This document shows, in pieces, positions 15,082 through 24,343 of a stretch of 64,000 nucleotides of DNA (its first letter is position 1; every line of letters starts with the position of its first letter). This DNA is from 20CM-2-55-15 sp964633285 (lineage in GTDB: Bacteria; Acidobacteriota; Terriglobia; 20CM-2-55-15). The notes under the pieces are model-generated. The model was not told the origin of the DNA and ran no database searches. It saw nothing but the letters and a program-made list of their open reading frames with translations. The DNA lies in the NCBI GenBank assembly GCA_964633285.1, contig CAZWGA010000010.1, positions 52,177 through 116,176 on the forward strand. The letters run 5' to 3'. The translations under genes were made by a program, and so were the position numbers.

Positions 15082-16953
15082 ATGTCAACCATTGTCCGGC
15101 GACGTTTTCCAATCGGTGCTGAGCCAATCGCAGACGGCGCACATTTTCGTGTGTGGGCACCGGAACGCCAACGTGTTGAGGTCGTCTTTGAAGGCGGCGC
15201 GCAACCGCTGATGCTCGAACGTGAAGATCACGGCTACTTCTCAGGCGCGTCGACGATCGCGCGAGCGGGAACTCTTTATCGTTATCGAATGGATCGAGGC
15301 GAGCGCCTGTTTCCCGATCCTGCGTCCCGCTTTCAGCCGGAGGGTCCACATGGTCCTTCTGAAATCGTGAACCCTTTCAGATATCACTGGAAGGATTCCT
15401 CGTGGAAAGGCGCGCGTATTGAAGGACAGGTGATCTATGAAATGCACATCGGAACATTCACGCAGGAGGGAACGTGGGACAGCGCGCGTGAACTTCTGCC
15501 GGAACTCGCCCACCTGGGAATTACGCTGATCGAGGTCATGCCGGTCGCGGAATTTCCCGGGCAGTTTGGCTGGGGGTACGACGGAGTCAGTTTGTTTGCG
15601 CCGTACCACATCTATGGGACTCCCGATGCGTTTCGCGCCTTCGTCGATCGGGCACATGCATTGAGCCTGGGAGTGATCCTCGATGTGGTTTACAACCATG
15701 TGGGACCTGATGGGAATTACCTCAAGGAATTTTCGAAGGCCTACTTTACAAAGCGGTACGAGAACGAGTGGGGCGAAGCGATCAACTTCGATGGTTCGGA
15801 TTCAATTCCCGTCCGGGAATTCTTCGCTTCAAATGCCTGCTATTGGATTGACGAATTCCATCTCGATGGTCTGCGGCTTGACGCCACTCAGCAGATTTTC
15901 GACGCGTCGCCCGAAAACATACTGCGATACATCACACGGCAATCTCGCGATGCCGCCGGTCTCCGGAGTATTGTGGTGATCGCCGAGAATGAATCGCAGC
16001 AGGCCGGAATCGCGCAACCTCCGGAGGAAGGCGGTTTTGGTCTGGATGGACTCTGGAACGACGACTTTCATCACTCGACCCGCGTGGCCCTGACGGGCCG
16101 GAACGAAGCCTATTACAGCGATTACTGCGGCCGCCCGCAGGAACTTATATCTGCGGCCAAATGGGGTTTTCTTTATCAGGGCCAGTATTACTCGTGGCAG
16201 CGCAAACGCCGCGGCACTTCCGCGCTCGGACTCAGACCGGCGGCGTTCGTGAATTACATTCAAAACCACGATCAGATCGCCAACTCCGCCTACGGACTTC
16301 GCGCGCAGGACCTCACAACGTTCGGCCGTTACAAGGCCGTGACGGCGCTGCTGCTTCTCACTCCGGGAACTCCACTGTTGTTTCAAGGCCAGGAATACTG
16401 CGCGTCGACACCGTTCATGTACTTCGCCGATCATCATGCGGAACTCGCCAAACTCGTACAGCAGGGCCGCGCCGAATTCCTTTCGCAGTTTCCATGCATT
16501 GCCGAAGCTCAAAAAGAATTGTCGCTCGCGGCGCCTCACGACCGCGCAACGTTTGAGAGATGCAAACTGAATCGCGATGAACGCCGCAGGAATGCGGACA
16601 TGCTGCTGCTGCACAGCGATCTTCTCAAAATGCGCCGCGAAGACCCGGTATTCAGCGCTCAGCGCTCGGATGGCTTGCACGGCGCAGTTCTCGGACCGGA
16701 AGCGCTGGCCTTACGGTTTTTTGGCGGCGTCGCCGGCGATCGCCTGCTCATTGTGAATCTCGGCCGTGATCTCCATTTGCAACCGGTGCCGGAGCCCTTG
16801 CTCGCTCCCCCCGAAAACGGCGCCTGGCAACTTGTATGGTCGAGCGAGGATCCCAAATATCGCGGTTCCGGCCAGCCCGGCCTTGACGACGCCGGACCAT
16901 GGACGGTACCCGGACACAGCGCGCTGGTGATGTATGAACGAAGCGGCGATTGA
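15082..16953 (+). CDS. treZ: Malto-oligosyltrehalose trehalohydrolase
   Basis: A 623-residue GH13 enzyme that releases trehalose from maltooligosyl-trehalose. The N-terminal beta domain (GAHFRVWAPERQRVEVVF) is followed by the TreZ signature YEMHIGTFTQEGTWDSA and the catalytic barrel. Nucleophile Asp267 lies in LRLDATQ, acid/base Glu302 in VIAENES and the transition-state Asp397 in NHDQIAN. All three are present, so it should be active. TreY, the partner that makes its substrate, is not in this window. ATG at 15082 is used; a TTG at 15073 has a better placed GAGG. The end overlaps the next gene by 20 bases. Confidence 0.93.
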   Translation: MSTIVRRRFPIGAEPIADGAHFRVWAPERQRVEVVFEGGAQPLMLEREDHGYFSGASTIARAGTLYRYRMDRGERLFPDPASRFQPEGPHGPSEIVNPFRYHWKDSSWKGARIEGQVIYEMHIGTFTQEGTWDSARELLPELAHLGITLIEVMPVAEFPGQFGWGYDGVSLFAPYHIYGTPDAFRAFVDRAHALSLGVILDVVYNHVGPDGNYLKEFSKAYFTKRYENEWGEAINFDGSDSIPVREFFASNACYWIDEFHLDGLRLDATQQIFDASPENILRYITRQSRDAAGLRSIVVIAENESQQAGIAQPPEEGGFGLDGLWNDDFHHSTRVALTGRNEAYYSDYCGRPQELISAAKWGFLYQGQYYSWQRKRRGTSALGLRPAAFVNYIQNHDQIANSAYGLRAQDLTTFGRYKAVTALLLLTPGTPLLFQGQEYCASTPFMYFADHHAELAKLVQQGRAEFLSQFPCIAEAQKELSLAAPHDRATFERCKLNRDERRRNADMLLLHSDLLKMRREDPVFSAQRSDGLHGAVLGPEALALRFFGGVAGDRLLIVNLGRDLHLQPVPEPLLAPPENGAWQLVWSSEDPKYRGSGQPGLDDAGPWTVPGHSALVMYERSGD

Positions 16954-19003
16954 ACAAGTCATCCAGAACCGCATGCCCTGGACTCGAAAATCTTCGGACG
17001 AGTCCGCCGATCCGGTTCTTCTGCTCACCAGAGAGTGGCTCGTCACCAACGGACTTGGCGGATATGCATCCGCGAGTGTTTCAGGCGCATGCACTCGCCG
17101 CTATCATGGGTTGCTGATCGCCGCGTTGCCGGCTCCGCTGGGACGCATGGTGATGTTGAGTCACTTCGGAGAAGAGATCGCTCTCGCCGATGATTCCGTC
17201 ATCGACTTCAGTGGCGAAGAGCGCGCCGAAGAACATCTCGATCTTCACTCTGCCGAATTCCTGACCGAGTTCCGGCTCGAAGCCGGTCTGCCGGTATGGC
17301 GGTACGATATCCGAGGCTGCGTTCTTGAAAAGCGCGTTTTAATGCCCCACCTTCAGAATACCGTTCACGTCTCCTATCGTTACATCTGCAACAAAGGCCT
17401 GCTCCGCCTCCGATTGCGCCCGGCGATGCATTTCCGCGAGCATGAAGCGCCTGTTTCAGTGCCGTTGGAGAAGCCCTACCGGGTGACGGCATACGGTGAT
17501 CAATATGAAATATCCGTGGAGGACAGAATACCGCCGCTTCGCTTTCGTCTGGACGGTCCGAACACAGGCTTCGTTCTTCAAGGCGGACAGGTCAAGACTG
17601 TGTTCTACCGCGTCGAGCAGAGCCGCGGATACGACAGTCACGGACAATTGTGGAGCCCGGGATACCTCCGGGCCACGCTGCATCCCGGCGAAACTTTCAG
17701 CGTCATCGTCTCGACCGAATCCTGGGACAAGATTCTGGCGCTTAACCCGCAGGAGGCTTATCAAAAGGAACTCACGCGGCGCCACAAACTGATCGAAGCC
17801 GCGCGCCCCGAGGTCAAGACCGGCTGGACGGCAGAACTGATTCTTGCTGCGGACCAATTTATCATCACTCCGAACATGCGCATTCGCGACGCGGCGCGCG
17901 CGCACGCATCCGGTGATGATGTGCGCACGGTGATCGCAGGTTATCACTGGTTCACCGATTGGGGCCGCGACACCATGATCAGTCTCGAAGGATTGACTCT
18001 AACGACGGGACGTCATGCCGAAGCCGGCTACATCCTTCGTACTTTCGCCCATTACATCAATGAAGGCCTCATTCCTAACATGTTTCCGGAGGGCGAGCAG
18101 AAAGGCTTGTACCACACAGCAGATGCCACCTTGTGGTATTTCCATGCCATTGAGAAATACATCGATGCAACAGGAGACCGGGACACCCTCGCACTGCTAT
18201 TGCCGAAATTGATCGAGGTCATCGATCACCATGAACATGGGACGCTGTTCGGAATCGCCGTCGATCCGACCGACGGTATGTTGCGGCAAGGTCTCGAGGG
18301 TTATCAACTCACCTGGATGGACGCAAAGATCGGGGACTGGGTTGTTACACCGCGCCGCGGAAAGGCTGTAGAGATCAATGCGCTTTGGTACAACGCTCTT
18401 CGTCTTATCGAAGGATGGGTTCGCGAATCGATGGGAGATGCGAAGGCCGTGAAGTACAACGATCTGGCGAAGCGCGCCTATGATTCATTCAATCAGCGCT
18501 TCTGGTATGAAACCGGCGGCTATCTCTACGACGTCATCGACGGCGAAGCCGGCGCCGATTCTGCATTGCGCCCGAATCAGCTTTTTGCAATTTCGTTGTC
18601 GCATCCCGTACTCGAGCCTCCTCGATGGAAGAGTGTTCTAGACAGCGTGCAACAGCGTCTTCTGACGCCATACGGCCTGCGCAGCCTTGTTCCCGGTCAT
18701 CCGGACTACAAGTCGCAGTATTACGGCGACCTTCGTTCCCGCGACGCTGCTTATCATCAGGGAACCGTGTGGGCCTGGCTGATCGGGCCATTCATCGATT
18801 CCTGGCTTCGTGTCTATCCGGATGATTTCGCCGGCGCGCGAAACCTGCTGGAAGGTTTCAAGGCGCATCTCGGCGATGCATGTCTCGGCACGATCAGCGA
18901 AGTATTCGACGCAGAAAGACCCTTTCTCCCGCGCGGCTGTGTGGCGCAGGCGTGGAGCGTCGCAGAGGTATTGAGATGCTGGGTAAAGGCGAAGGGAAAC
19001 TAG
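16934..19003 (+). CDS. Glycogen debranching enzyme (amylo-alpha-1,6-glucosidase)
   Basis: A 689-residue protein of the archaeal/bacterial amylo-alpha-1,6-glucosidase family. The N-terminal domain opens with REWLVTNGLGGYAS and TRRYHGLLIAA. The (alpha/alpha)6 catalytic domain contains GYHWFTDWGRDTMISLEGL, GLIPNMFPE, YHTADATLWYFHA, LTWMDAKIGDW and DAAYHQGTVWAWLIGPF. It removes alpha-1,6 branches from glycogen. Overlap with treZ implies one operon feeding glycogen into trehalose: debranched chains are converted by TreY, then TreZ. This fits an osmotic or desiccation response. Confidence 0.92.
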   Translation: MNEAAIEQVIQNRMPWTRKSSDESADPVLLLTREWLVTNGLGGYASASVSGACTRRYHGLLIAALPAPLGRMVMLSHFGEEIALADDSVIDFSGEERAEEHLDLHSAEFLTEFRLEAGLPVWRYDIRGCVLEKRVLMPHLQNTVHVSYRYICNKGLLRLRLRPAMHFREHEAPVSVPLEKPYRVTAYGDQYEISVEDRIPPLRFRLDGPNTGFVLQGGQVKTVFYRVEQSRGYDSHGQLWSPGYLRATLHPGETFSVIVSTESWDKILALNPQEAYQKELTRRHKLIEAARPEVKTGWTAELILAADQFIITPNMRIRDAARAHASGDDVRTVIAGYHWFTDWGRDTMISLEGLTLTTGRHAEAGYILRTFAHYINEGLIPNMFPEGEQKGLYHTADATLWYFHAIEKYIDATGDRDTLALLLPKLIEVIDHHEHGTLFGIAVDPTDGMLRQGLEGYQLTWMDAKIGDWVVTPRRGKAVEINALWYNALRLIEGWVRESMGDAKAVKYNDLAKRAYDSFNQRFWYETGGYLYDVIDGEAGADSALRPNQLFAISLSHPVLEPPRWKSVLDSVQQRLLTPYGLRSLVPGHPDYKSQYYGDLRSRDAAYHQGTVWAWLIGPFIDSWLRVYPDDFAGARNLLEGFKAHLGDACLGTISEVFDAERPFLPRGCVAQAWSVAEVLRCWVKAKGN

Positions 19004-19011
19004 GCTTCAGA

Positions 19012-19467
19012 TCAGGCCGCAAGTTGCATCAGGACTTTGCGGCGGTCTTCCATTTCGAGGCCTAGTTCTTCCAGGCGGAATTCGGGCAGAGTCCGGCGGG
19101 CCTCGTCAAAAATTTCCATTTCTTCTTTGTCGATGTGCTCAATCATGGAGTCCATCAAGGCATTCATCCCGGTTTCGAACGTCCGGTCGGATCCGTTCAT
19201 GCCGTTCAATTCGACAAGAAGTTTCTCCACGTTCTTGTGGTCTTCCACTGCAGTCGATACAAGCTCCGCGGCCGTCGTGGACGATGTCGCCTGCAGAGCG
19301 GGATAAAAGATTTCCATTTCCATTTGTGAATGAACTTCAATCTCACGGCGAATGTCGTTGAAGATTTCTTTTTTGCCGTTCTGATTCTTGTTGGCTGGCT
19401 TCTGGAATTTATCGAAAAGCCCTCGCAACATTTCATGATCGTTTTTCAATAGCACTGTAACTTTCAT
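19012..19467 (-). CDS. Hemerythrin-domain protein, copy 2
   Basis: A 151-residue paralogue of the protein at 14493-14948. Candidate ligands are His11 (KNDH), His46 and Glu50 (VHSQMEMEIFYP), His77 (VEDHKNVEKLL) and His111 with Glu115 (EHIDKEEMEIF). Overall pattern and length are the same as copy 1, while identity in the loops is low, so the duplication is not recent. GGAGG precedes the ATG by eight bases. It converges with the debranching enzyme gene, whose stop is only eight bases away. Confidence 0.88.
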   Translation of the reverse strand: MKVTVLLKNDHEMLRGLFDKFQKPANKNQNGKKEIFNDIRREIEVHSQMEMEIFYPALQATSSTTAAELVSTAVEDHKNVEKLLVELNGMNGSDRTFETGMNALMDSMIEHIDKEEMEIFDEARRTLPEFRLEELGLEMEDRRKVLMQLAA

Positions 19468-19597
19468 TCGATCGACCTCCCCCCGGGAAATAGCACGTTC
19501 TGCTTGCACGGAGCGTGCCAAAAGAGAAACTACAGCGGCGGCCGCTGACCACCGACGATCATCGATCGCCGCTGACAGTTGCAGACCGTGCGTGAAA

Positions 19598-19819
19598 TCA
19601 GGCGGTCCGGCGGCGTTGGTTATCCGGCTGGGAAAGGAATTCGTTCATTTCCTTTTCTGCCTCTTCGCGGCCGTAGCCGTACCGTTCTTGCAATTTGCCA
19701 ATGAACTTTTCCGCGTCGCCCTGAATTTGATCGACGTCGTCGTCAGTGAGTTCTCCCCACCACCCGCGGACATCGCCTTTTACCTGCATCCATTTCCCTT
19801 TCAATATGTCCTTGTTCAT
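19598..19819 (-). CDS. CsbD family stress protein
   Basis: A 73-residue hydrophilic protein. The CsbD signature is MNKDILKGKWMQVKGDVRG followed by WWGELTDDDVDQIQGD, LQERYGYGREEAEKEMNEF and a basic tail. CsbD-like proteins are induced in general stress (sigma-B in Bacillus, YjbJ in E. coli) and have no known enzyme activity. AAAGGAG lies just before this ATG; an upstream in-frame start would add 14 residues without a ribosome site. Confidence 0.9.
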   Translation of the reverse strand: MNKDILKGKWMQVKGDVRGWWGELTDDDVDQIQGDAEKFIGKLQERYGYGREEAEKEMNEFLSQPDNQRRRTA

Positions 19820-19964
19820 GACGCTCCTTTTTGGAAAAGATTTGGTGGACTGAGAATTCAATGCACCTGCAGTTCCATGGAAAAAGTGGATGGTTTAAAG
19901 GACTTTTCGTCTGTTTCTCAGGCGTGAAAAGTGAAACACGATTCCCATTCGTGTACTGACGTAC

Positions 19965-20531
19965 TCAACGCTGGCAGCGGTATACGAATGCCGGAGGAAT
20001 ATTGAGCCAGACGATCCGGCTCCGGGATACTTTTGCAAAGTACCTGGGCAGGAGACGGGCGAAACGTTTGCCAGGAGACAATGCAAGGCCGTGCACGTAT
20101 GCGAACGTGACAAAGCGGCCGCCGGGTTTCAACACGCGCATCATCTCATCGAGAAACTCCGTCTGCATGGACTCCGCAAAAGCAGCCCACGGCAGACCGC
20201 AGACGATACAATCGGCCCATCCGATACCTGCCCGGTCACAAATCGAACGCGCGTTCCCTACACTCTCTTCAAACAACCGGACATTCGGATAACGACGGCG
20301 AAACACATCGGCCATTCGTGGGTTGAGTTCAATTGCGGCAAATCGTGTCCCTGTCGAGATCTGTTGCAGAATATGGCCGGTGAATGCTCCCGTTCCGGGA
20401 CCGTATTCAACAACTGCTCCGGCCTTCTCAAGCTCGAGACTTTCCAACATCGTCGTCGCAAGGTAGGACGAACTTGGAGCAACGGCTCCGGTGACTGCCG
20501 GTTTTGTGATGAACTCGGTGAGAAATCGCAC
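19965..20531 (-). CDS. SAM-dependent methyltransferase (PmtA-like)
   Basis: A 188-residue class I methyltransferase. Motif I is VVEYGPGTGAFTGHIL, followed by FAAIELNPRMADVFRRRYP and the motif IV region ADCIVCGLPWAAF, then MMRVLKPGGRFVTFAYVHG. The opening FLTEFITKPAVTGAVAPSSSYL is shared with bacterial phospholipid N-methyltransferases related to PmtA and with KsgA-like enzymes. Membrane-lipid N-methylation is the likeliest role. The GTG start has no clear Shine-Dalgarno, so the exact N-terminus is uncertain. Confidence 0.8.
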   Translation of the reverse strand: MRFLTEFITKPAVTGAVAPSSSYLATTMLESLELEKAGAVVEYGPGTGAFTGHILQQISTGTRFAAIELNPRMADVFRRRYPNVRLFEESVGNARSICDRAGIGWADCIVCGLPWAAFAESMQTEFLDEMMRVLKPGGRFVTFAYVHGLALSPGKRFARLLPRYFAKVSRSRIVWLNIPPAFVYRCQR

Positions 20532-20626
20532 GCGAACGATATGTTACTACGATCGCCACCGGTCATCCGGTAAGGGATTCCGTTTGACGGTCATTCGACC
20601 GCCGGTGCAGATTCGAGATCTTAGGT

Positions 20627-20632
20627 TATACT
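20627..20632 (+). promoter_or_regulatory. Candidate -10 box (TATACT) of a leaderless promoter
   Basis: TATACT ends seven bases before the GTG of the RidA gene and no ribosome site lies between. A transcript would begin at the start codon. The -35 is weak. Confidence 0.3.
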
Positions 20633-20639
20633 TCGGCGC

Positions 20640-21035
20640 GTGAGCAAACGCCGCAGCTTTGAAGTGTCCGGCCTTCATCATGAAAACCCGATTCCGATGG
20701 GATGCATCATTGGTCCGTTCATGATGACCAGCGGAATTTTCGGCATGGAACCGGGGACGCGAAAGACTCCGCCGGACATCGAGAGCCAGTGCAAACTGAT
20801 GTTTGAAAATATCCGGCGAGTGATGGAAGCGGCGGGCGGAACCGTCGAAGACATCATTAAGATGGTCGTCTGGGCGAAGGACAAATCGTTCAAGGAAGCG
20901 GTCAACAAGGAATGGCTCGAAATGTTTCCGGACCCGCATTCGCGGCCGTCCCGCCACACCATGCTTTATCAAGGGTTCTCAGGAAATACTCTTGTACAGT
21001 GCGAAGTCGTCGCCGTGCTTTCTGAAAAACGTTAG
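20640..21035 (+). CDS. RidA/YjgF family protein
   Basis: A 131-residue RidA-fold protein. Family features are GPFMMTSGIFGMEPG, CKLMFENIRRVMEAAGGTVEDIIKMVVWAKD-type sequence near residues 50-75, and LVQCEVVAVL at the end. Canonical RidA hydrolyses 2-aminoacrylate with an Arg in an SRPSR-like loop; here FPDPHSRPSRHTML keeps Arg residues, so imine hydrolysis is possible. It begins with GTG. The MFS transporter starts at the base after its stop, so the two genes are almost certainly cotranscribed. Confidence 0.85.
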   Translation: MSKRRSFEVSGLHHENPIPMGCIIGPFMMTSGIFGMEPGTRKTPPDIESQCKLMFENIRRVMEAAGGTVEDIIKMVVWAKDKSFKEAVNKEWLEMFPDPHSRPSRHTMLYQGFSGNTLVQCEVVAVLSEKR

Positions 21036-22280
21036 TTGACGCCGATACCCCAATCCCCGAAACAGCACGATGCCTATGCAGCCTGGCGCCTGCCTGCTTT
21101 CCGCCGCTACTTCACCGGAAACATGATTCTGATCTTTGGCTGGCAAATGCAGAAAGTGGCCATCGGCTGGGAGATCTACGAACGTACGCATTCGGCGATG
21201 TTCCTTGGCTATGCCGGACTTGCGCAGTTTGCTCCGCAAGTCTTGCTGATGCTCGTTGCCGGACACGTCACCGATGCCTACAACCGCAAGCGCGTGTTGA
21301 TGGCAGCGCTCACATGCAACGCCCTCGCCGCTGCGGGACTGGCGTTGAACTCCGCCTACGGCGGCTCCATCTACATTTTGTACGCGTGCCTTTTCGCGTA
21401 TGGTTCGGCCCGCGCTTTCATCATGCCTTCGCGAGCCGCGTTTCTTCCTGGAATTATTCCACTCGATATTTTCAGCACTGCCGTTTCCTGGAACTCGAGC
21501 GGCTTCGAAATCTCATCGATGATGGGCCCGGCGGCCGGCGGACTGCTGATCGGTTTTCTGCAAAGTCCCACGCTGGTGTACACGATCAATGCAATGGGGC
21601 AGTTCATGTTCGTCGCGCTGCTTGCGGGAATCCAATACAGACAACAGAAACAGGGAGCCCGCCAGCCGGTCACACTCGAATCGTTTTCCGCCGGCTTTCG
21701 ATTCGTATGGAAAGCAAGAGTTGTTTTGTCGGCAATGGCGCTGGATATGTTCGGCGTGCTTCTCGGCGGCGCGACCGCCCTGATGCCGATTTACGCGAAA
21801 GATATTCTTCACGTCGGACCGCGCGGCCTCGGTTGGTTGATGACAGCGCCTTCGATCGGCGCATTCACGATGGCCCTGCTTCAGGCTCACCGCGGCCCGT
21901 TGCGCAAGGCGGGCCGAACGTTGTTATTCGCTGTAGCGGGCTTCGGAACAGTGACTGTGGTTTTCGGCTTGTCGAGAAGTTTCTGGTTATCGATGGCCAT
22001 GCTGTTCTTCCTGGGATCCTGCGACAACATCAGCGTTGTTGTCCGATCGACTCTCGTTCAGGTCCTCACACCCGACGCCATGCGCGGCCGCGTCTCCGCT
22101 CTCAATTCCCTCTTTATCGGAACGTCCAACGAGCTTGGCGCCTTCGAGTCCGGACTCGTCGCGAATTTCTTCGGCCCCGTCATCTCGGTGGTCTCGGGCG
22201 GGATCGGAACACTTCTTGTGGTGCTCGGCATGTCCTGGCTCTCGCCTGAATTACGAAAATACGGAAAGCTGGGCACCTAG
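21036..22280 (+). CDS. MFS transporter (EntS-like exporter)
   Basis: A 414-residue membrane protein with about ten to twelve hydrophobic segments. The first loop carries RRYFTGNMILIFGWQMQ; the A-type MFS loop is AGHVTDAYNRKRVLM, and the mid-protein ARAFIMPSRAAFLPGIIP and late DAMRGRVSALNSLFIGTSNELG are typical of the EntS/enterobactin-exporter branch (MFS_3). The substrate is unknown. It starts with TTG directly after the RidA stop; no better start is visible. Confidence 0.87.
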   Translation: MTPIPQSPKQHDAYAAWRLPAFRRYFTGNMILIFGWQMQKVAIGWEIYERTHSAMFLGYAGLAQFAPQVLLMLVAGHVTDAYNRKRVLMAALTCNALAAAGLALNSAYGGSIYILYACLFAYGSARAFIMPSRAAFLPGIIPLDIFSTAVSWNSSGFEISSMMGPAAGGLLIGFLQSPTLVYTINAMGQFMFVALLAGIQYRQQKQGARQPVTLESFSAGFRFVWKARVVLSAMALDMFGVLLGGATALMPIYAKDILHVGPRGLGWLMTAPSIGAFTMALLQAHRGPLRKAGRTLLFAVAGFGTVTVVFGLSRSFWLSMAMLFFLGSCDNISVVVRSTLVQVLTPDAMRGRVSALNSLFIGTSNELGAFESGLVANFFGPVISVVSGGIGTLLVVLGMSWLSPELRKYGKLGT

Positions 22281-22298
22281 AAACCGGAAAGTCGAAAT

Positions 22299-23297
22299 CT
22301 AAGGTTTCGGAAACAAAATCGGCAGCACCGGCTCGGCCGTAAACATGCACCGCGCGTTGTGGCCGCAAAGGGGCACCACCAGCATTTTGTGCTGCGCGTT
22401 GTACTTTCTGTTGACGTAGTTCGAAAAGGCCTGGCCGCGCGCAAGCCGGCTGGGACCCTGGGCCATTGCGGGACACGACGAGTCGAAGCCGGCCAACGGC
22501 AATGTGTCGAGCTCACCCAGCAAATAAGTCGTCGGCCGTGAAGCGAGTTGTTTCTTCAACTGGTCGTCGGTGAGACGCAACGAGTAACCGCTCCGCCGCT
22601 TCAGGCCATACGGCCAGTTGTCGTAGGTTGTGCAATTGCGGCCCTCGCCGAACGTTCGCAGTTCCTTTGTTTCGGCATCGGGGCGTTCAGGATCCATGTA
22701 GGCGTAGCTGGAAGGATTCGCGACGACATAGCTGACCGGCACGCCCAGCTTTTCGTGGATTTGATTTATAGCTTCATATCGCGTCGCAAACTGGCCTCCG
22801 GCCGAATGACCCGACACCACGATCAATCGCAGATTCGGGAAGACATCCTTCTTTGCCAGCCGGCGCAGAATCTCATCGGCGAAATCAAACGAAGTCAGCT
22901 TGTCATCATTGGTTGCGGTGCCTCCGGATCTCCAGCTATCGCCATTGCACGGCCAGTTGACTTCATTCGCCGCCAGCATATCCATGCAGCCGCCGCCGTT
23001 GGAAGCGAATCGCGGAGAGATCACAATGGTGTCGTCAAACGCCCCCGCCAGAAATGTCGCGGCCAATGCAGTCCGGAAGTAATTATCGGCATCGCGGCCC
23101 GCGCCATGCACCACGATCAGCGCGCGAGTGATCCTGTCATTCCGCTCTGTCAAAGGATAAGTGCGATAGATCAGCGAATGCGATACTCCCGTTCCGAGAG
23201 GCACCCACTCGGTGCACGCCTGCGTCGCAGTCATGCAAGGTGCGGCAAATGCCGGTGAGGAAAGAACCAGTAAAAGAAAAGGAATCAGTTTGCGCAT
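22299..23297 (-). CDS. Exported alpha/beta-hydrolase (esterase-like)
   Basis: A 332-residue protein with a clear signal peptide (MRKLIPFLLLVLSSPAFAA). Fold features are ALIVVHGAGRDADNYF (oxyanion hole), DTIVISPRFASNGG, the nucleophile elbow VVSGHSAGGQFATRYE and a late PLCGHNARCM with the probable catalytic His. Cys residues near the N-terminus and in the GGGCMDML and NWPCNGDSW region suggest disulphides outside the cytoplasm. The substrate is unknown. It converges with the MFS gene. Confidence 0.82.
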   Translation of the reverse strand: MRKLIPFLLLVLSSPAFAAPCMTATQACTEWVPLGTGVSHSLIYRTYPLTERNDRITRALIVVHGAGRDADNYFRTALAATFLAGAFDDTIVISPRFASNGGGCMDMLAANEVNWPCNGDSWRSGGTATNDDKLTSFDFADEILRRLAKKDVFPNLRLIVVSGHSAGGQFATRYEAINQIHEKLGVPVSYVVANPSSYAYMDPERPDAETKELRTFGEGRNCTTYDNWPYGLKRRSGYSLRLTDDQLKKQLASRPTTYLLGELDTLPLAGFDSSCPAMAQGPSRLARGQAFSNYVNRKYNAQHKMLVVPLCGHNARCMFTAEPVLPILFPKP

Positions 23298-23308
23298 AGT
23301 GGCGTGAT

Positions 23309-23314
23309 TTTATA
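23309..23314 (-). promoter_or_regulatory. Candidate -10 box (TATAAA) of a leaderless promoter
   Basis: On the reverse strand TATAAA ends 11 bases before the ATG of the esterase gene. TTGTTT lies 18 bases upstream as a fair -35. No Shine-Dalgarno lies between the box and the ATG. Confidence 0.35.
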
Positions 23315-23347
23315 GCAGGAACCGCATCGTGCAAACAAGCTGCGAAA

Positions 23348-24343
23348 TCAGTCTTTGGGTTCTTCGCGGTTCTGGACGAACTCGAATCCGAATCTGCCTT
23401 TGATGCACAGGTGACCATGAGTCACGCCGGCGTCGAGAGGTGAGGTCACCTTGACGATCCGGTTGTCCTGGGTATGAAGCGTGAGTGTGCAACCGACGCC
23501 GCAGTACGGGCAGATCGTGTCGGTCTTCTGTTGCTGCGATTCGTTCCAGGCGCCTGAGTGCCGCATGTCATGTTCGGTCTTGAACATCAGCGCGCCTGTG
23601 GGACAAACACCGATGCAATTGCCGCAATACACGCAGGCCGACTCCGGAAGCGGAACGTTCATTTCCGTCGAAATTCGCGCATCGAAACCCCGGCCCGCAA
23701 CGGCGATGGCAAAAGTGTTTTGCGCGTCGGCGCCGCATGCCTCCACGCATTTGTAACAGAGGATGCATTTCGAATAATCGCGCAGGTAAAGGTCGTTATC
23801 GATCTTCACCGGCTGATGCACGGTTTCGGCGTGGCTTCCATCGGGCACATGATGATGTCCGGGTTCGCGCGCATCGCGCTCGCCGGCCTTCGTATCCGGC
23901 GCAGAAGTTCCGTAGCGTTTGGGCATCGCTTCATATCGCGCAAGGTAGGATTGGGCTTGAGGCGCCGTTGAAAGATCGACCGATGAGCCGAGAAACTCGA
24001 GCACCATTTTGCGCGAAAGCCGGACGCGCTCAGAATCGGTCTTGATATCCATGCCCGCTTCGACTTTGCGTGAGCACGCCGGAGCCAGTGTGCGCGCCCC
24101 TGCAAGTTCCACGACGCAAACGCGGCACACGTTCACCGGCGTGAGATTCTCGAGGTAGCACAGCGTCGGCGTATCGATGCCTTCGGCCCGGCATGCTTCA
24201 AGAATCGTCATCGTTTCGGGAACACGCACACTCTTGCCGTCGATCTTGATTTCGACTTGTTTCACCTCGGGCGCTGCGGGCGCTACCGGAGGCCGGCTCG
24301 GTCTCGGCGGAGGCGTGAACCAGATAGGATCCGATGTACTCAC
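23348..24343 (-). CDS. Formate dehydrogenase iron-sulphur subunit: detached N-terminal half of alpha
   Basis: A 331-residue ferredoxin-like protein. After a Pro-rich start it has a [2Fe-2S] domain with Cys62, Cys73, Cys76 and Cys90. Two [4Fe-4S] motifs follow, CILCYKCVEAC and CVYCGNCIGVC. The molybdopterin-oxidoreductase [4Fe-4S] domain closes the protein: TICPYCGVGC and HLCIKGRFGFEF. In FdsA-type formate dehydrogenases all this precedes the catalytic domain in one chain; here it ends right after that cluster and the catalytic part is a separate gene. The His/Cys3 cluster motif normally found between the first two domains is absent. The ATG overlaps the NuoEF stop (ATGA). Confidence 0.88.
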   Translation of the reverse strand: MSTSDPIWFTPPPRPSRPPVAPAAPEVKQVEIKIDGKSVRVPETMTILEACRAEGIDTPTLCYLENLTPVNVCRVCVVELAGARTLAPACSRKVEAGMDIKTDSERVRLSRKMVLEFLGSSVDLSTAPQAQSYLARYEAMPKRYGTSAPDTKAGERDAREPGHHHVPDGSHAETVHQPVKIDNDLYLRDYSKCILCYKCVEACGADAQNTFAIAVAGRGFDARISTEMNVPLPESACVYCGNCIGVCPTGALMFKTEHDMRHSGAWNESQQQKTDTICPYCGVGCTLTLHTQDNRIVKVTSPLDAGVTHGHLCIKGRFGFEFVQNREEPKD

